Assembly (NCBI GenBank): GCA_943788365.1
Contig: CALSPZ010000001.1
Coordinates: 1 to 64,000, forward strand
Reading direction: 5' to 3'
Length of the DNA: 64,000 bases
Source: CAJQGY01 sp905478015
GTDB taxonomy: Bacteria; Pseudomonadota; Gammaproteobacteria; Magnimaribacterales; D2472
Shown here: one piece after another, positions 43,796 through 52,983 of the stretch
Layout of the letters: every line of letters starts with the position of its first letter
How positions within the stretch are numbered: the stretch's first letter is position 1
Notes under the pieces: generated by a model
Seen by the model: only the letters and a program-made list of their open reading frames with translations
What the model was told of the DNA's origin: nothing
The model's database searches: none
Position numbers and translations under genes: made by a program

Positions 43796-45569
43796 TGCTA
43801 TTCTCATTAATTATTAATTTTGGCATATCTATGATTTTTGCTCTCAAATATTCACCCAGTGATTTTGCTTGACCATCAACTCTATTATTTGATGATACCC
43901 CATCTTCAAGAATTCCATGAATATAGAAATTAAGAGATTTAATATTGGACAATTCATATCTATCAATTTCAAATTTTCTCAAATCAGGCATTAGCTTTTT
44001 TAATCTCTTAACTGTTAAAAAATCATACAAAAATGAATAAGAAAGATCAGTTTTTGCCCAAACTCCAATATTCGCACACCCACCTTTGTCGCCAGATCTT
44101 GCGCCATACACTTGACCAAATAAATATTTTTTAGTTTCACCATTAGGCATAGGAGAAATATCCTTAATGTTTTTTTGATAAAAAATATCTTTAGAATCTA
44201 ATTGACTTGATGGAATGATTTCTGAAACCTCACCATCGAGATGAACATATTCTTTTATGTGCTCACTGCCAACTAATGCAGGCCAATACACAATTACAGG
44301 TCCAGGTTTTTTTCCTCCTCCTGCTGAGAAGAACCCTGGATAATTAGCCAAGGAGAGCTCAATAATTTTTGCACTAAACAATCTTCCAACAATCTCTGGA
44401 TTCATTGATTTTACAGATAAAGATAAAGTTGCCATAGCCTCTTCATTTGAGTTTGGATTTTCTTTGTCTGTTCTATGAAGATTTACTGACACTTCATCAA
44501 ATTGCTCTCTGCCACCCACAGAGTTGAATAATGCATTTAAAAAAGCTTCAGACTTCTCTTCAATATCCATTCCTGTCAAAATCAAATCCATGCCATTCCT
44601 ATAGCCACCAGAAAGATTAATACATACCTTGTGTTTGTTAGGGGGACTACTTCCTCTGCAGCCAGAAACATAAACTCTATCTTTAGATATTTGCTTAATA
44701 TCCAATGTATCAAAATGACTAACAACATCTGGATTAATATATGCAGGAGAGCTTATCTCATAAAGAAGTTGTGCCGTTACAGTGCCTACTGATACCAATC
44801 CTCCAGTCCCTGGATGTTTGGTAATGGTAAAACTGCCATCGCTTTCAATTTCAGCAATTGGATACCCAACATTATCAAAACTAGGCACCTCTTTAAAAAA
44901 GGAATAATTACCACCAGTTGCCTGACAACCACATTCAATAATATGACCAGCTGCTAGTGCGCCAGCAAGCTCATCATAATTTCCCCTTTCCCATCCAAAC
45001 TTCCATGCAGCTGGTCCTATTACAACAGCAGCATCAGTAACTCTTGGACATACAACAATATCAGCACCTCTATCTAAAGCATCTTTAATTCCCCATGCTC
45101 CTAAATAGGCATTTGCAGTTAGAGGGAGATAGCCAGAATCACTAAGAGGAATATTTTTATCGAGATTTATGAGCATTTCACCACGATCACTAAGCTCTTC
45201 TATCCTTGGCATCAGATCATCACCATCTATATAAGCAACCTTAAGATTAATATCCATATCTGCTAATATTTTTTCTATTTCAAAAGCCATTGAAGAGGGG
45301 TTGAGCCCACCAGCATTTGAGACGATTTTTATTTCTTTTTCTTTACATGTTTGAGCAATTTCTTTTATTTGCTTTAAAAATGTTCCTACATAACCTTTGT
45401 CATCTCCACGCTGCAATTTTTGATTAAATAAGATAGCCATTGTTAATTCAGCTAGATAGTCTCCTGTTAAGACATCAATAGGACCTCCATCTACCATCTC
45501 CTTAGCAGCAGAAAGTTTGTCACCATAATAGCCACTACAATTAGCAATTTTTATCGTATCTTTACCCAT
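43788..45569 (-). CDS. AtuA-like (DUF1446) acyclic terpene utilisation protein
   Basis: A 593-residue protein starting at ATG 45569, preceded by GAGAG; the start overlaps the TetR gene end by eight bases. The N-terminal IANCSGYYGDKLSAAKEM and DVLTGDYLAELTMAIL, the KIVSNAGGLNP segment, and the C-terminal GAFGLVY-like FGQVYGARSGDKGGCANIGVW are characteristic of the AtuA family. AtuA is required for growth of Pseudomonas on acyclic terpenes such as citronellol, but its reaction is unknown. Here it sits between a TetR gene and an enoyl-CoA hydratase in an operon with a biotin-dependent carboxylase. Confidence 0.9.
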   Translation of the reverse strand: MGKDTIKIANCSGYYGDKLSAAKEMVDGGPIDVLTGDYLAELTMAILFNQKLQRGDDKGYVGTFLKQIKEIAQTCKEKEIKIVSNAGGLNPSSMAFEIEKILADMDINLKVAYIDGDDLMPRIEELSDRGEMLINLDKNIPLSDSGYLPLTANAYLGAWGIKDALDRGADIVVCPRVTDAAVVIGPAAWKFGWERGNYDELAGALAAGHIIECGCQATGGNYSFFKEVPSFDNVGYPIAEIESDGSFTITKHPGTGGLVSVGTVTAQLLYEISSPAYINPDVVSHFDTLDIKQISKDRVYVSGCRGSSPPNKHKVCINLSGGYRNGMDLILTGMDIEEKSEAFLNALFNSVGGREQFDEVSVNLHRTDKENPNSNEEAMATLSLSVKSMNPEIVGRLFSAKIIELSLANYPGFFSAGGGKKPGPVIVYWPALVGSEHIKEYVHLDGEVSEIIPSSQLDSKDIFYQKNIKDISPMPNGETKKYLFGQVYGARSGDKGGCANIGVWAKTDLSYSFLYDFLTVKRLKKLMPDLRKFEIDRYELSNIKSLNFYIHGILEDGVSSNNRVDGQAKSLGEYLRAKIIDMPKLIINENSNG

Positions 45570-46179
45570 TTTTATTCTCTCTAGATATACCATTAAGAAT
45601 TATTTCTGTAATGGAATTTGCTGACTCTTCTGGTGACCTTGATAATTTTTTAATGTTTTCATCTTTAGCGAAGTCTCGTCCTATACCACCTAAAAGCATT
45701 GCAAATGCTTGAGTATCAATTTTACTAATTTCCTTTTTTAAAATAGCTTCATCGAGCAAATCTTTAGCAAAAGAAGTGATATACCTCTCATGAAAATCAA
45801 TCATTTTCATAGATTCTTCATCGTTACCAAGGCTCTCAAGATATACTTTAAACTTTGGACCAACTGCCTGATTGACATGCCTTAAGTATTTTTTTAAAGC
45901 CTCAATTGGTGAGTTAATGTTAGAAACTTCTTCAAGAGCTTCCTTTCCAAGTCTCATCAATATCCTATTGACAGTCATTCTTATTAAATGATTTTTACTT
46001 GGAGATATCTCGTACAGTGTTCTTAATGAAATCTTTAATTTACTAGCTAATTCAGACATGGTTTGCTTAGGGATGCCTTCTTCTAACATCACCTCTAATT
46101 TATTAATAACTTCAATATGCTTTTCAGTTAATGGTTTTCTAGGTGATCTTTGAAGAGTATGGATATTTCTTGAGCTCAA
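45562..46179 (-). CDS. TetR-family transcriptional regulator
   Basis: A 205-residue regulator. The N-terminal helix-turn-helix is TMSELASKLKISLRTLYEIS followed by PSKNHLIRMTVNRIL (about residues 43-77), and the rest is the helical ligand-binding domain. It lies inside the carboxylase/AtuA operon (2-base gap to the biotin carboxylase gene, overlap with atuA), so it is transcribed with its presumed targets. The perfect inverted repeat at 49794-49821, upstream of the first gene, is the likely operator. The inducer is probably a terpenoid or branched acyl-CoA. Confidence 0.88.
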   Translation of the reverse strand: MSSRNIHTLQRSPRKPLTEKHIEVINKLEVMLEEGIPKQTMSELASKLKISLRTLYEISPSKNHLIRMTVNRILMRLGKEALEEVSNINSPIEALKKYLRHVNQAVGPKFKVYLESLGNDEESMKMIDFHERYITSFAKDLLDEAILKKEISKIDTQAFAMLLGGIGRDFAKDENIKKLSRSPEESANSITEIILNGISRENKNG

Positions 46180-46181
46180 AG

Positions 46182-48110
46182 TTACTTACCAGTGTCCATA
46201 ACCATTAAAATTGCACCATTCTCAACTTGATCTTCCTTTGTTATGTGTAGTTCAGAAATTACCCCATCCTCAGATGCCTTTATTGAGTGCTCCATTTTCA
46301 TAGCTTCTAAAATCACCAATACCTCACCTGCCTTCACTTTAGAACCTTTCTTAACTCTCAAATCGATAACTTTACCAGGCATAGGCGCTATAAGACTCCC
46401 AGCTTTAACATCAATACCAGGAATAACAAACTTAGGCATAATTTTTAAAAGCACATCACCAAAAGGCATGTGAATTAGAATTCTATTTTCTTTTAATGTA
46501 ATTGAAGAAAAATGTCTTCGTCCATTATATTCAAGATCAATACCATCTTCGAAACATTCAAAAATCTTTGCATAAACATTATTAATATTAAAATTTCCAT
46601 CTCTAAGTTTTGTATATAGGACTTCTATTTCCTCATCATTATATTTGAAACTGATGTTTTGCTTAGGGATTCTCCCATTTGTCCATCCAGAAGGTAAATG
46701 GCCTAAAACATTATCATTGAACCTATTCAATTCCTGAAGCCATAATGCAGCTACAGCTAAAGAATGCATAAGCATTTCTTTACTAAGAATAAGAGCCCTT
46801 GCGGGATTAACGACATCGATAAAATCTGTAGTTGTTTTTCCATCTAAAAACTCTTCTGTTCTCAATGTAGATATAAGAAAGTCTCTATTAGTTGTCACTC
46901 CCCCTATATGAGCAGATTCTAATGATTTTGATAATTTTAATGCAGCATCTTTCCTTGTTTTTGCATGTGAAATAACTTTAGCTAGCATTGGGTCAAACTC
47001 TGTACCTATAACAGATCCAGATTCAACTCCTGAATCCCATCGCGCCTTATCATCATAATTTTGCTCAAAAGCAATCAAGGTACCCGTTTCAGGCAAGAAA
47101 TTATTAGCAGGATTTTCTGCATATAGCCTTGCTTCAATAGAATGTCCATTCCATTCAATTTCTTCTTGCTTAAAGCTCAACTCATCACCTCTAGCTATTC
47201 TTATTTGCTCATAAACAAGATCTATTCCAGTGACTTCTTCAGTAACAGGATGTTCTACTTGAAGCCTTGTATTTACTTCAAGAAACCAAAATTCTTCAGT
47301 ATCATCATCAAATAAGAACTCAACTGTACCTGCAGATTTATACTTAATTCTTTTTGCAAGCTTTATAGCGGCTTCACCCATTCTATTTCTTATTTCATCA
47401 GATATTCTCGGTGAAGGTGATTCTTCAATAATTTTTTGATGCCTTCTTTGTATCGAGCATTCCCTTTCACCAAGGTGAATGATATTGCCATATAAATCTC
47501 CTAGAATTTGTATTTCTATATGCCTTGATTTTTCAACATATCTCTCAATAAAAATACGCTCATCATTAAATCCTGTTTTTGCTTCTCTTTGAGCTGCTTT
47601 AATGGATTCTTTAAGATCTCCCTTTTTCTTAACAATACGCATCCCTTTTCCACCACCACCAGCGGCAGCTTTTATGAGAAGGGGATAACCTATTTCAGCG
47701 GCCTCATTTTGTTTTGATGTCATTGGGAGAGTTGGAACATTAGCTTTAATTGCCAATTCTTTTGCTTTTAGCTTATCTCCCATTACAGATATTGCGTGAG
47801 GAGAGGGCCCAATCCAAACGATATTTTCTTTAATTACTTTTCTTGCAAATGAAGCATTTTCAGATAAGAAGCCATAGCCAGGATGAATAGCCTCTGCTCC
47901 TGATTTCTTAGCAGCCGCAATAATTAAATTTATATCAAGATAACCCCCATTTGGAAGATGAATAGCTTCATCTGCAGCCTTAACATATGGAGAATCTGCA
48001 TCAGCATCAACATATACTGCAATGCATCTAATGCCCATTTTACGAGCTGATTTGATTAATCTTATTGCAATTTCACCTCTATTGGCGATAAGAATAGAAT
48101 TAAAATTCAT
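46182..48110 (-). CDS. Acyl-CoA carboxylase biotin carboxylase/BCCP subunit
   Basis: A 642-residue alpha subunit with three parts: biotin carboxylase (ILIANRGEIAIRLIKSARK at the start, AGGGGKGMRI ATP loop at about 155, EVNTRLQVEHPVTE at about 282), a linker BT domain, and a C-terminal biotinyl domain with EAMKMEHSI (biotin Lys about 605). It forms a complex with the carboxyltransferase encoded just upstream; the genes overlap by four bases. Candidates are geranyl-CoA, methylcrotonyl-CoA or propionyl-CoA carboxylase. AtuA nearby and absence of an HMG-CoA lyase favour the geranyl-CoA-like class. Confidence 0.9.
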   Translation of the reverse strand: MNFNSILIANRGEIAIRLIKSARKMGIRCIAVYVDADADSPYVKAADEAIHLPNGGYLDINLIIAAAKKSGAEAIHPGYGFLSENASFARKVIKENIVWIGPSPHAISVMGDKLKAKELAIKANVPTLPMTSKQNEAAEIGYPLLIKAAAGGGGKGMRIVKKKGDLKESIKAAQREAKTGFNDERIFIERYVEKSRHIEIQILGDLYGNIIHLGERECSIQRRHQKIIEESPSPRISDEIRNRMGEAAIKLAKRIKYKSAGTVEFLFDDDTEEFWFLEVNTRLQVEHPVTEEVTGIDLVYEQIRIARGDELSFKQEEIEWNGHSIEARLYAENPANNFLPETGTLIAFEQNYDDKARWDSGVESGSVIGTEFDPMLAKVISHAKTRKDAALKLSKSLESAHIGGVTTNRDFLISTLRTEEFLDGKTTTDFIDVVNPARALILSKEMLMHSLAVAALWLQELNRFNDNVLGHLPSGWTNGRIPKQNISFKYNDEEIEVLYTKLRDGNFNINNVYAKIFECFEDGIDLEYNGRRHFSSITLKENRILIHMPFGDVLLKIMPKFVIPGIDVKAGSLIAPMPGKVIDLRVKKGSKVKAGEVLVILEAMKMEHSIKASEDGVISELHITKEDQVENGAILMVMDTGK

Positions 48111-49765
48111 AGTCTAAATACCCCATATTCATTTGCACCTTCAACAGCAACGTTATTAACAACTGATAAGCAAAACCCTAAAACAGTTCTTGTGTCTCTT
48201 GGATCAATAATTCCATCATCAGTTAGCATGCTGCTTGCAACAAGCCCATGAGACATCTTCTCAGCAGCTTCCTCAACCATTTCTCTTATCTGAGCATCTG
48301 CCTTTTCATCAAATTTCTCACCCGTTCTTTGAGCTTTTGCACGCCTAACAATGGACATAACTCTTGCAATTTGCTCAGAACCCATAACCCCTATCTTTGC
48401 AGTTGGCCATAAAAAGGTAAAACGATTATTAAAAGCTCTTCCTGACATAGCGTATGTTCCGGCACCATATGAAGCACCTACAATAATAGTAATATGAGGC
48501 ACGTTTGAATTAGAAACTGAATTTATTAGTTGAGAGCCCTTTTTTATAATTGCTTGTCTCTCAAAATCTTTACCTACTAGAAAGCCTGTAACATTCTGAA
48601 GAAATACAAGAGGAATATTCCTTTTATTACATAGCTGAATAAAGCTAGCAGCTTTTTCAGCACACTGAGGATAGATTGGACCATTATTACCTAGAATACC
48701 TACTTGATAGCCATGAATCGAAGCCCACCCACAAACCATTGTTGGGCCATATAAAGGTTTAAAATCCTCAAACTTAGAACCATCTGCAATTCTTGCAATA
48801 ATTTCTCTAATATCAAGAGGAGATTTTAAATCTTCGCTAATTAGCCCAAGTAACTCATCTTTACTATATGCAGGTTCAGAAGAAATTTTAGAAGGTTTTT
48901 TACCACTTTTGCTCCAATTTAAATGAGACACAACTTCTCTACATATCCTTAATGCATCCATTTCATCTTCCGCAAGATAATCAGAGAGCCCTGAGATTTC
49001 TGAATGCATTTGTGCACCACCAAGCGTTTCGGCATCAGAAACCTCTCCGGTCGCAGCCATTACTAGCGGAGGCCCAGCAAGAAATACTTGAGATTGATCT
49101 TTTATAAAAATATTATAATCAGACATGCCTGGTTGATATGCTCCACCGGCAGTTGAAGAACCAAAAACAATCGATATTACAGGTATTTTTAGTTTTGAAA
49201 GCTCAGTCATTTCATAAAAAAACCTTCCAGTCGCAGCAAAGTGATCCTGCTGGAGTGTTGGAGAGATTGGATCTTGTCCACTTTTACTTCCTGTCCCCAT
49301 GCTTAGGTCACCCCCGGCTGATTCAACAAAACTTATGAAAGGTATTTTGTTGTCTCTTGATATTTCAATAGCCCTTCGCCATTTTTCTCCAGCATATACA
49401 GTCATAGCTCCTGCTTTTACTGAAGGATCATTGCCAAATATTACACATTCAACTCCTGCAATAAGACCAATGCCTGAAACACATCCGCCGCCTACGGTAT
49501 AGTCAGTGCCATATGCAGCAAGTGGACTAATTTCAAGAAAAGGGCTGTCGTCATCAAGAACATTCATAATTCTTTGTCGAATTGGCATCTTTCCTCTTTT
49601 AGCTAATCTTTCATGGTGATAAGCTCCACCACCTAATTCTGCTTGATCAAGAAGATCGTCTATAAAATTGAGCTTTTCAATCATTAACTCTTTATTTTTT
49701 TTAAAATCTTCAGAATTAATATTAAGATTACTTCTTATTTTTTGTGCGATATTTTGTGAATGCAT
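48107..49765 (-). CDS. Acyl-CoA carboxylase carboxyltransferase subunit
   Basis: A 552-residue beta subunit with both crotonase-like halves: GGGAYHHERLAKRGKMPIRQR near the start (cited as GGGAYHHERLAKRGK), FVESAGGDLSMGTGSK (about residue 147), TAGGAYQPGMSDY (about 210), then in the second half FLQNVTGFLVGKDFE (about 393) and GASYGAGTYAMSGRAF (about 425). The GTYAMSGRAF site is shared by methylcrotonyl- and geranyl-CoA carboxylases. It is the first gene of the operon, so its upstream gap (49766-49863) carries the promoter. Confidence 0.9.
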   Translation of the reverse strand: MHSQNIAQKIRSNLNINSEDFKKNKELMIEKLNFIDDLLDQAELGGGAYHHERLAKRGKMPIRQRIMNVLDDDSPFLEISPLAAYGTDYTVGGGCVSGIGLIAGVECVIFGNDPSVKAGAMTVYAGEKWRRAIEISRDNKIPFISFVESAGGDLSMGTGSKSGQDPISPTLQQDHFAATGRFFYEMTELSKLKIPVISIVFGSSTAGGAYQPGMSDYNIFIKDQSQVFLAGPPLVMAATGEVSDAETLGGAQMHSEISGLSDYLAEDEMDALRICREVVSHLNWSKSGKKPSKISSEPAYSKDELLGLISEDLKSPLDIREIIARIADGSKFEDFKPLYGPTMVCGWASIHGYQVGILGNNGPIYPQCAEKAASFIQLCNKRNIPLVFLQNVTGFLVGKDFERQAIIKKGSQLINSVSNSNVPHITIIVGASYGAGTYAMSGRAFNNRFTFLWPTAKIGVMGSEQIARVMSIVRRAKAQRTGEKFDEKADAQIREMVEEAAEKMSHGLVASSMLTDDGIIDPRDTRTVLGFCLSVVNNVAVEGANEYGVFRL

Positions 49766-49793
49766 ATGTTTTTATTAATTAAAACTTTCTAAA

Positions 49794-49821
49794 TGGTAAT
49801 ATAATATAGTTAATATTACCA
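49794..49821. promoter_or_regulatory. Perfect inverted repeat, probable TetR operator for the atu-like operon
   Basis: TGGTAATAT (49794-49802) and ATATTACCA (49813-49821) are exact inverted copies with a ten-base AT-rich spacer, 29 bases upstream of the carboxyltransferase start and 43 bases before the divergent GST gene. The place and size fit a TetR dimer site, and the operon encodes a TetR protein. P. aeruginosa AtuR binds inverted repeats in a comparable position (known), but whether the sequence is similar I cannot say. Confidence 0.6.
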
Positions 49822-49863
49822 ATTAAAAACAGTATTATTAATAGATAAAATATAAATTTAATT

Positions 49864-50487
49864 ATGACAATAAAAATATATAGCTGCGCTGGTTCAAGAG
49901 GAATGAGACCAATATGGACTGCAGAAGAGATGGGATTGGATTACGAGGTTGAAATGATGCCATTTCCTCCAAGGTTTCTGCATAAAGATTTTATGGATAT
50001 AAATATTCTTGGAACAGTCCCTTATTTAATTGATGGCGAGGTTCGTATGACTGAGTCAGTTGCTATGAGCCAGTACATGGTAGATAGGTATGGGCCTTCG
50101 GACTTAAAAGTAGCTACAAATGAAGATGATTACGGTGACTATCTCAATTGGTTATCACATTCTGATGCCACATTAACTTTCCCACAAACAGTTTTTTTAA
50201 GATATACACTTCAAGAAATAGGAGTAGCTGACAAAGCTGCAGAAGGATACAGGCGATGGTTTATTGCAAGGTTAAAGCTACTAGAACAATCGCTGAATGA
50301 TAGGGAGTATTTATGTTCAAATAGATTTACGATAGCTGATATATGTGTGAGCTATGCTTTATTTTTAGCCAAAAGTCTTGGAATTGATGAAGCTTTCAAA
50401 CCAAATATATCAAGATGGACTAGTATGTTATTCGAAAGAAAGGCATTCAAAAAAATTAAGGATTTTTCACATGATGAAGTTAAGTAA
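49864..50487 (+). CDS. Glutathione S-transferase family protein
   Basis: A 207-residue GST. The N-terminal thioredoxin-like half has IYSCAGSRGMRPIWTAEEMG, with the cofactor-contacting region LGTVPYLIDGEVRMTESVAM (about residues 51-71); the C-terminal helical domain carries RFTIADICVSYALFLAKSLG (about 158-177). No single catalytic Ser/Tyr is obvious; Ser7 or Ser11 is a candidate. It diverges from the atu-like operon, so the palindrome at 49794 may regulate it too, and the following gene overlaps its end by 17 bases. Confidence 0.87.
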   Translation: MTIKIYSCAGSRGMRPIWTAEEMGLDYEVEMMPFPPRFLHKDFMDINILGTVPYLIDGEVRMTESVAMSQYMVDRYGPSDLKVATNEDDYGDYLNWLSHSDATLTFPQTVFLRYTLQEIGVADKAAEGYRRWFIARLKLLEQSLNDREYLCSNRFTIADICVSYALFLAKSLGIDEAFKPNISRWTSMLFERKAFKKIKDFSHDEVK

Positions 50488-51751
50488 ATTGAATAAATAT
50501 TTTTTGCTATTTTTTGTACTCATTTCAATAGTTACTCAAGCAGAGGCAAACGCAAACAAAACTAATCATACACAGTCAATTGTTCTAGGATCGGGTTGTT
50601 TTTGGGGTGCTGAAAAGGGCTATGAGCAGATACGAGGAGTCGAAGATGCCGTTTCAGGTTATGCAGATGGAAGGGGTGTTTCACCTAATTACAGATCGAT
50701 AACACAATTTAAAAATAAATATAATAATAATAATTTTGCCGAAGTTGTAGAAGTAACATTTAATTCAAATGAAATAAGCCTCAGATCAATTATTAAGCAC
50801 TTTTTTGAGTCGCATGATCCAACACAGTCAAATAGACAAGGAAATGATATTGGCACTCAATACAGATCAACAATTCTTTATAAAAATAATGAAGAGAAGG
50901 TGATTATTGAAAGAGTTTTAAATGAGTATCAAGACCTTTTAAACAAGTCTGGATATGGAAAAATTGTTACAAAAGTTAAAAAGCTTGAAAGCTTTTTTGA
51001 AGCAGAAAATTATCATCAAGATTATATAAAGAAGAACCCTAATGGATATTGTCCAGATCATTCTACCGGTGTTGTTTTTAACGATGAGCCGCCCAAAGAA
51101 ATTGATAACTCAAACCTTCTTATTGGAAAACATATCCTAGTTATTGATTCAAAGACATATTGCCCATATTGTGAAAAATTTGATAATGAAGTTCTACAAT
51201 CATATAAAGGCACTATTCCATTCTCAAAAAGAACTTCAGATCAACTTAACTCTCTTCAAATATCAGCTCCAACTTGGGCTACACCTACAATAATTTTTTT
51301 ATTAGATGGTAAAGAGGTTTTTGCTAAGCAAGGTTATATGGAACCAATTAATTTTTACAAAGCACTAGGTAAGTTTAAGCTGGGTGAATCAGAAGCCTAT
51401 GATGTTGCTTTTAATGAGGGAACAGACGCAAGATTTTGCAAAGAATACCAAATTTTTAAGAATACACCTGATGGCATTTTTGTAGACAAGCTTAGCGGCC
51501 AACCTTTATTCGATACCAGAGATAGATTCGTTTCAAGATCTGGGTGGCTGTCTTTTACAAAACCAGTTGATGATGCAACATATGAATTGCCGGACAATCG
51601 ATATGGCATGAAGAGAGTTGAGGTAAGATCTTTATCATCAGATATTCATCTTGGTCATGTTTTTGATGATGGGCCGAATGGAATGCCCAGATACTGTATT
51701 AATGCAACAGTTTTAGAGTTTGTCCCCAGAAGCAAGGTTGCTCAACTTTAA
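50471..51751 (+). CDS. msrAB: Exported MsrA-thioredoxin-like-MsrB fusion (methionine sulfoxide reductase)
   Basis: A 426-residue protein starting at ATG 50471 with a signal peptide (hydrophobic 10-23). Domain 1 is MsrA: GSGCFWGAEK (catalytic Cys43), GNDIGTQYRS and AENYHQDY. Domain 2 is a short thioredoxin-like module with TYCPYCEKF (about residue 229) and the cis-Pro segment SAPTWATPTIIF. Domain 3 is MsrB with the catalytic Cys in MPRYCINAT (about 409) and GHVFDDGPNG; the CxxC zinc pairs of many MsrBs are absent (FVDKLSGQPLF instead of a Cys-containing version). Together they would repair both sulfoxide epimers in the periplasm. Neisseria PilB has the order Trx-MsrA-MsrB; here the thioredoxin module is in the middle. 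Confidence 0.9.
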   Translation: MMKLSKLNKYFLLFFVLISIVTQAEANANKTNHTQSIVLGSGCFWGAEKGYEQIRGVEDAVSGYADGRGVSPNYRSITQFKNKYNNNNFAEVVEVTFNSNEISLRSIIKHFFESHDPTQSNRQGNDIGTQYRSTILYKNNEEKVIIERVLNEYQDLLNKSGYGKIVTKVKKLESFFEAENYHQDYIKKNPNGYCPDHSTGVVFNDEPPKEIDNSNLLIGKHILVIDSKTYCPYCEKFDNEVLQSYKGTIPFSKRTSDQLNSLQISAPTWATPTIIFLLDGKEVFAKQGYMEPINFYKALGKFKLGESEAYDVAFNEGTDARFCKEYQIFKNTPDGIFVDKLSGQPLFDTRDRFVSRSGWLSFTKPVDDATYELPDNRYGMKRVEVRSLSSDIHLGHVFDDGPNGMPRYCINATVLEFVPRSKVAQL

Positions 51752-51752
51752 T

Positions 51753-52910
51753 TTATTCAAATAGGTTGATTATTCGTTCATAGCCAATTATGAACTCTTC
51801 TTTAAATTTTTGAACAGTCTGTCCTGCTGAGATAGTTTCATTTACTAAACCAATTCCCTGACCAACCCAGTATGTGTCTAAGTCTTTAGCCCCTTTATGT
51901 CCAAGAGTTGCCTGCTTAGATATTATTGCTAATGCAGGCTCACCAACCATTGTTTGAAGTGGCATTGGCAAAGGTTCTGGTGCATCTTTGGCCTCCCATG
52001 CATCAGTCCAGGCAGATTTAAGCTGTCTAGAATGTTTCCCAGTTCTGCTTTTTGATCTGACAGTCTGGCTAGAAGTAGCGTTAACCATTTTCTCTTTGAT
52101 ATTTTCAGACGTTTCTGCCTCAGTAGTTGGAAGAAATACTGATGCACACCAAACACCATCTGCTCCCATTGCCATTATTCCAGCCATTTGCTCGCCAGTT
52201 GCAATACCACCAGCAGCTAAAATAGGCACATCTCCATAAGTTGCAATAGCTCTCTTGACCTCAGGTATAAGAACCATGGTAGAAACACTGCCACAATGCC
52301 CACCTCCTTCTGTTCCCGAAACAACAAGAATATCTACACCTGCCTGCACTTGTCGAATTGCATGCTCTTTAGCTCCAAGCAAAGCAGCAACTTTTACATT
52401 ATTTTCCTTACCCATATCTAACATCCACCTAGGCGGGACCCCAAGAGCATTTGCAATAAGCTTAATTGGATGAGAGAAAGCTACTTCTAAAAGTTTTTTA
52501 GCACCTTGTTCTTTTAAGTTTTTTCCAAACCTTGAATCAGATCGAATTTCTTTTTCTTTTGAATCTCCTCCGCCTCTAAGAGATTCACCATCAACATCAT
52601 ATTGCTTTAAGACATCTGCTCTAAAATCTCTGTATTCTTGAGGAATCATATTCCTTAAATCCTCAGAGGTCATAGAAGATCCCTTACCCTCAAAATTATT
52701 TGGAACTAAGACATCTACACCATATGGTTTTCCATCAATATGATCATCTATCCATTTTAAATCTTGCTCAAGCATTTCTGGCGTATGCCCAACAGCCCCA
52801 AGGACACCCATTCCACCTGCTTTAGAAACTGCTACAACAACATCCCTACAATGACTAAATGCAACGAGGGGAAACTCTATTTCAAACATTTCACAGATTG
52901 GTGACTTCAT
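51753..52910 (-). CDS. Nitronate monooxygenase-like FMN oxidoreductase
   Basis: A 385-residue TIM-barrel flavoprotein of the 2-nitropropane dioxygenase family. Evidence is the early FPLVAFSHCRDVVVAVSKAGGMGVLGAVG stretch (residues 13-41), the FMN-binding GTEGGGHCGSVSTMVL (about 198), ILAAGGIATGEQM (about 228) and GADGVWCASVFL. Family members oxidise propionate-3-nitronate or act as NADH:quinone reductases. The GGHCGS region holds the His of class I enzymes. It is convergent with the msrAB gene, one base apart, and diverges from rraA. Confidence 0.87.
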   Translation of the reverse strand: MKSPICEMFEIEFPLVAFSHCRDVVVAVSKAGGMGVLGAVGHTPEMLEQDLKWIDDHIDGKPYGVDVLVPNNFEGKGSSMTSEDLRNMIPQEYRDFRADVLKQYDVDGESLRGGGDSKEKEIRSDSRFGKNLKEQGAKKLLEVAFSHPIKLIANALGVPPRWMLDMGKENNVKVAALLGAKEHAIRQVQAGVDILVVSGTEGGGHCGSVSTMVLIPEVKRAIATYGDVPILAAGGIATGEQMAGIMAMGADGVWCASVFLPTTEAETSENIKEKMVNATSSQTVRSKSRTGKHSRQLKSAWTDAWEAKDAPEPLPMPLQTMVGEPALAIISKQATLGHKGAKDLDTYWVGQGIGLVNETISAGQTVQKFKEEFIIGYERIINLFE

Positions 52911-52983
52911 TCTCTACTCCACAAAAATTTATTTAACATTCTAAATAATACTTGAGATAGCTAATTTGTAATAGAATAAATCT

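Noticed and set aside
45562..46179. TetR gene as a separate transcription unit
   Set aside because: It starts two bases after the biotin carboxylase gene and overlaps the AtuA-like gene, leaving no room for its own promoter or terminator.
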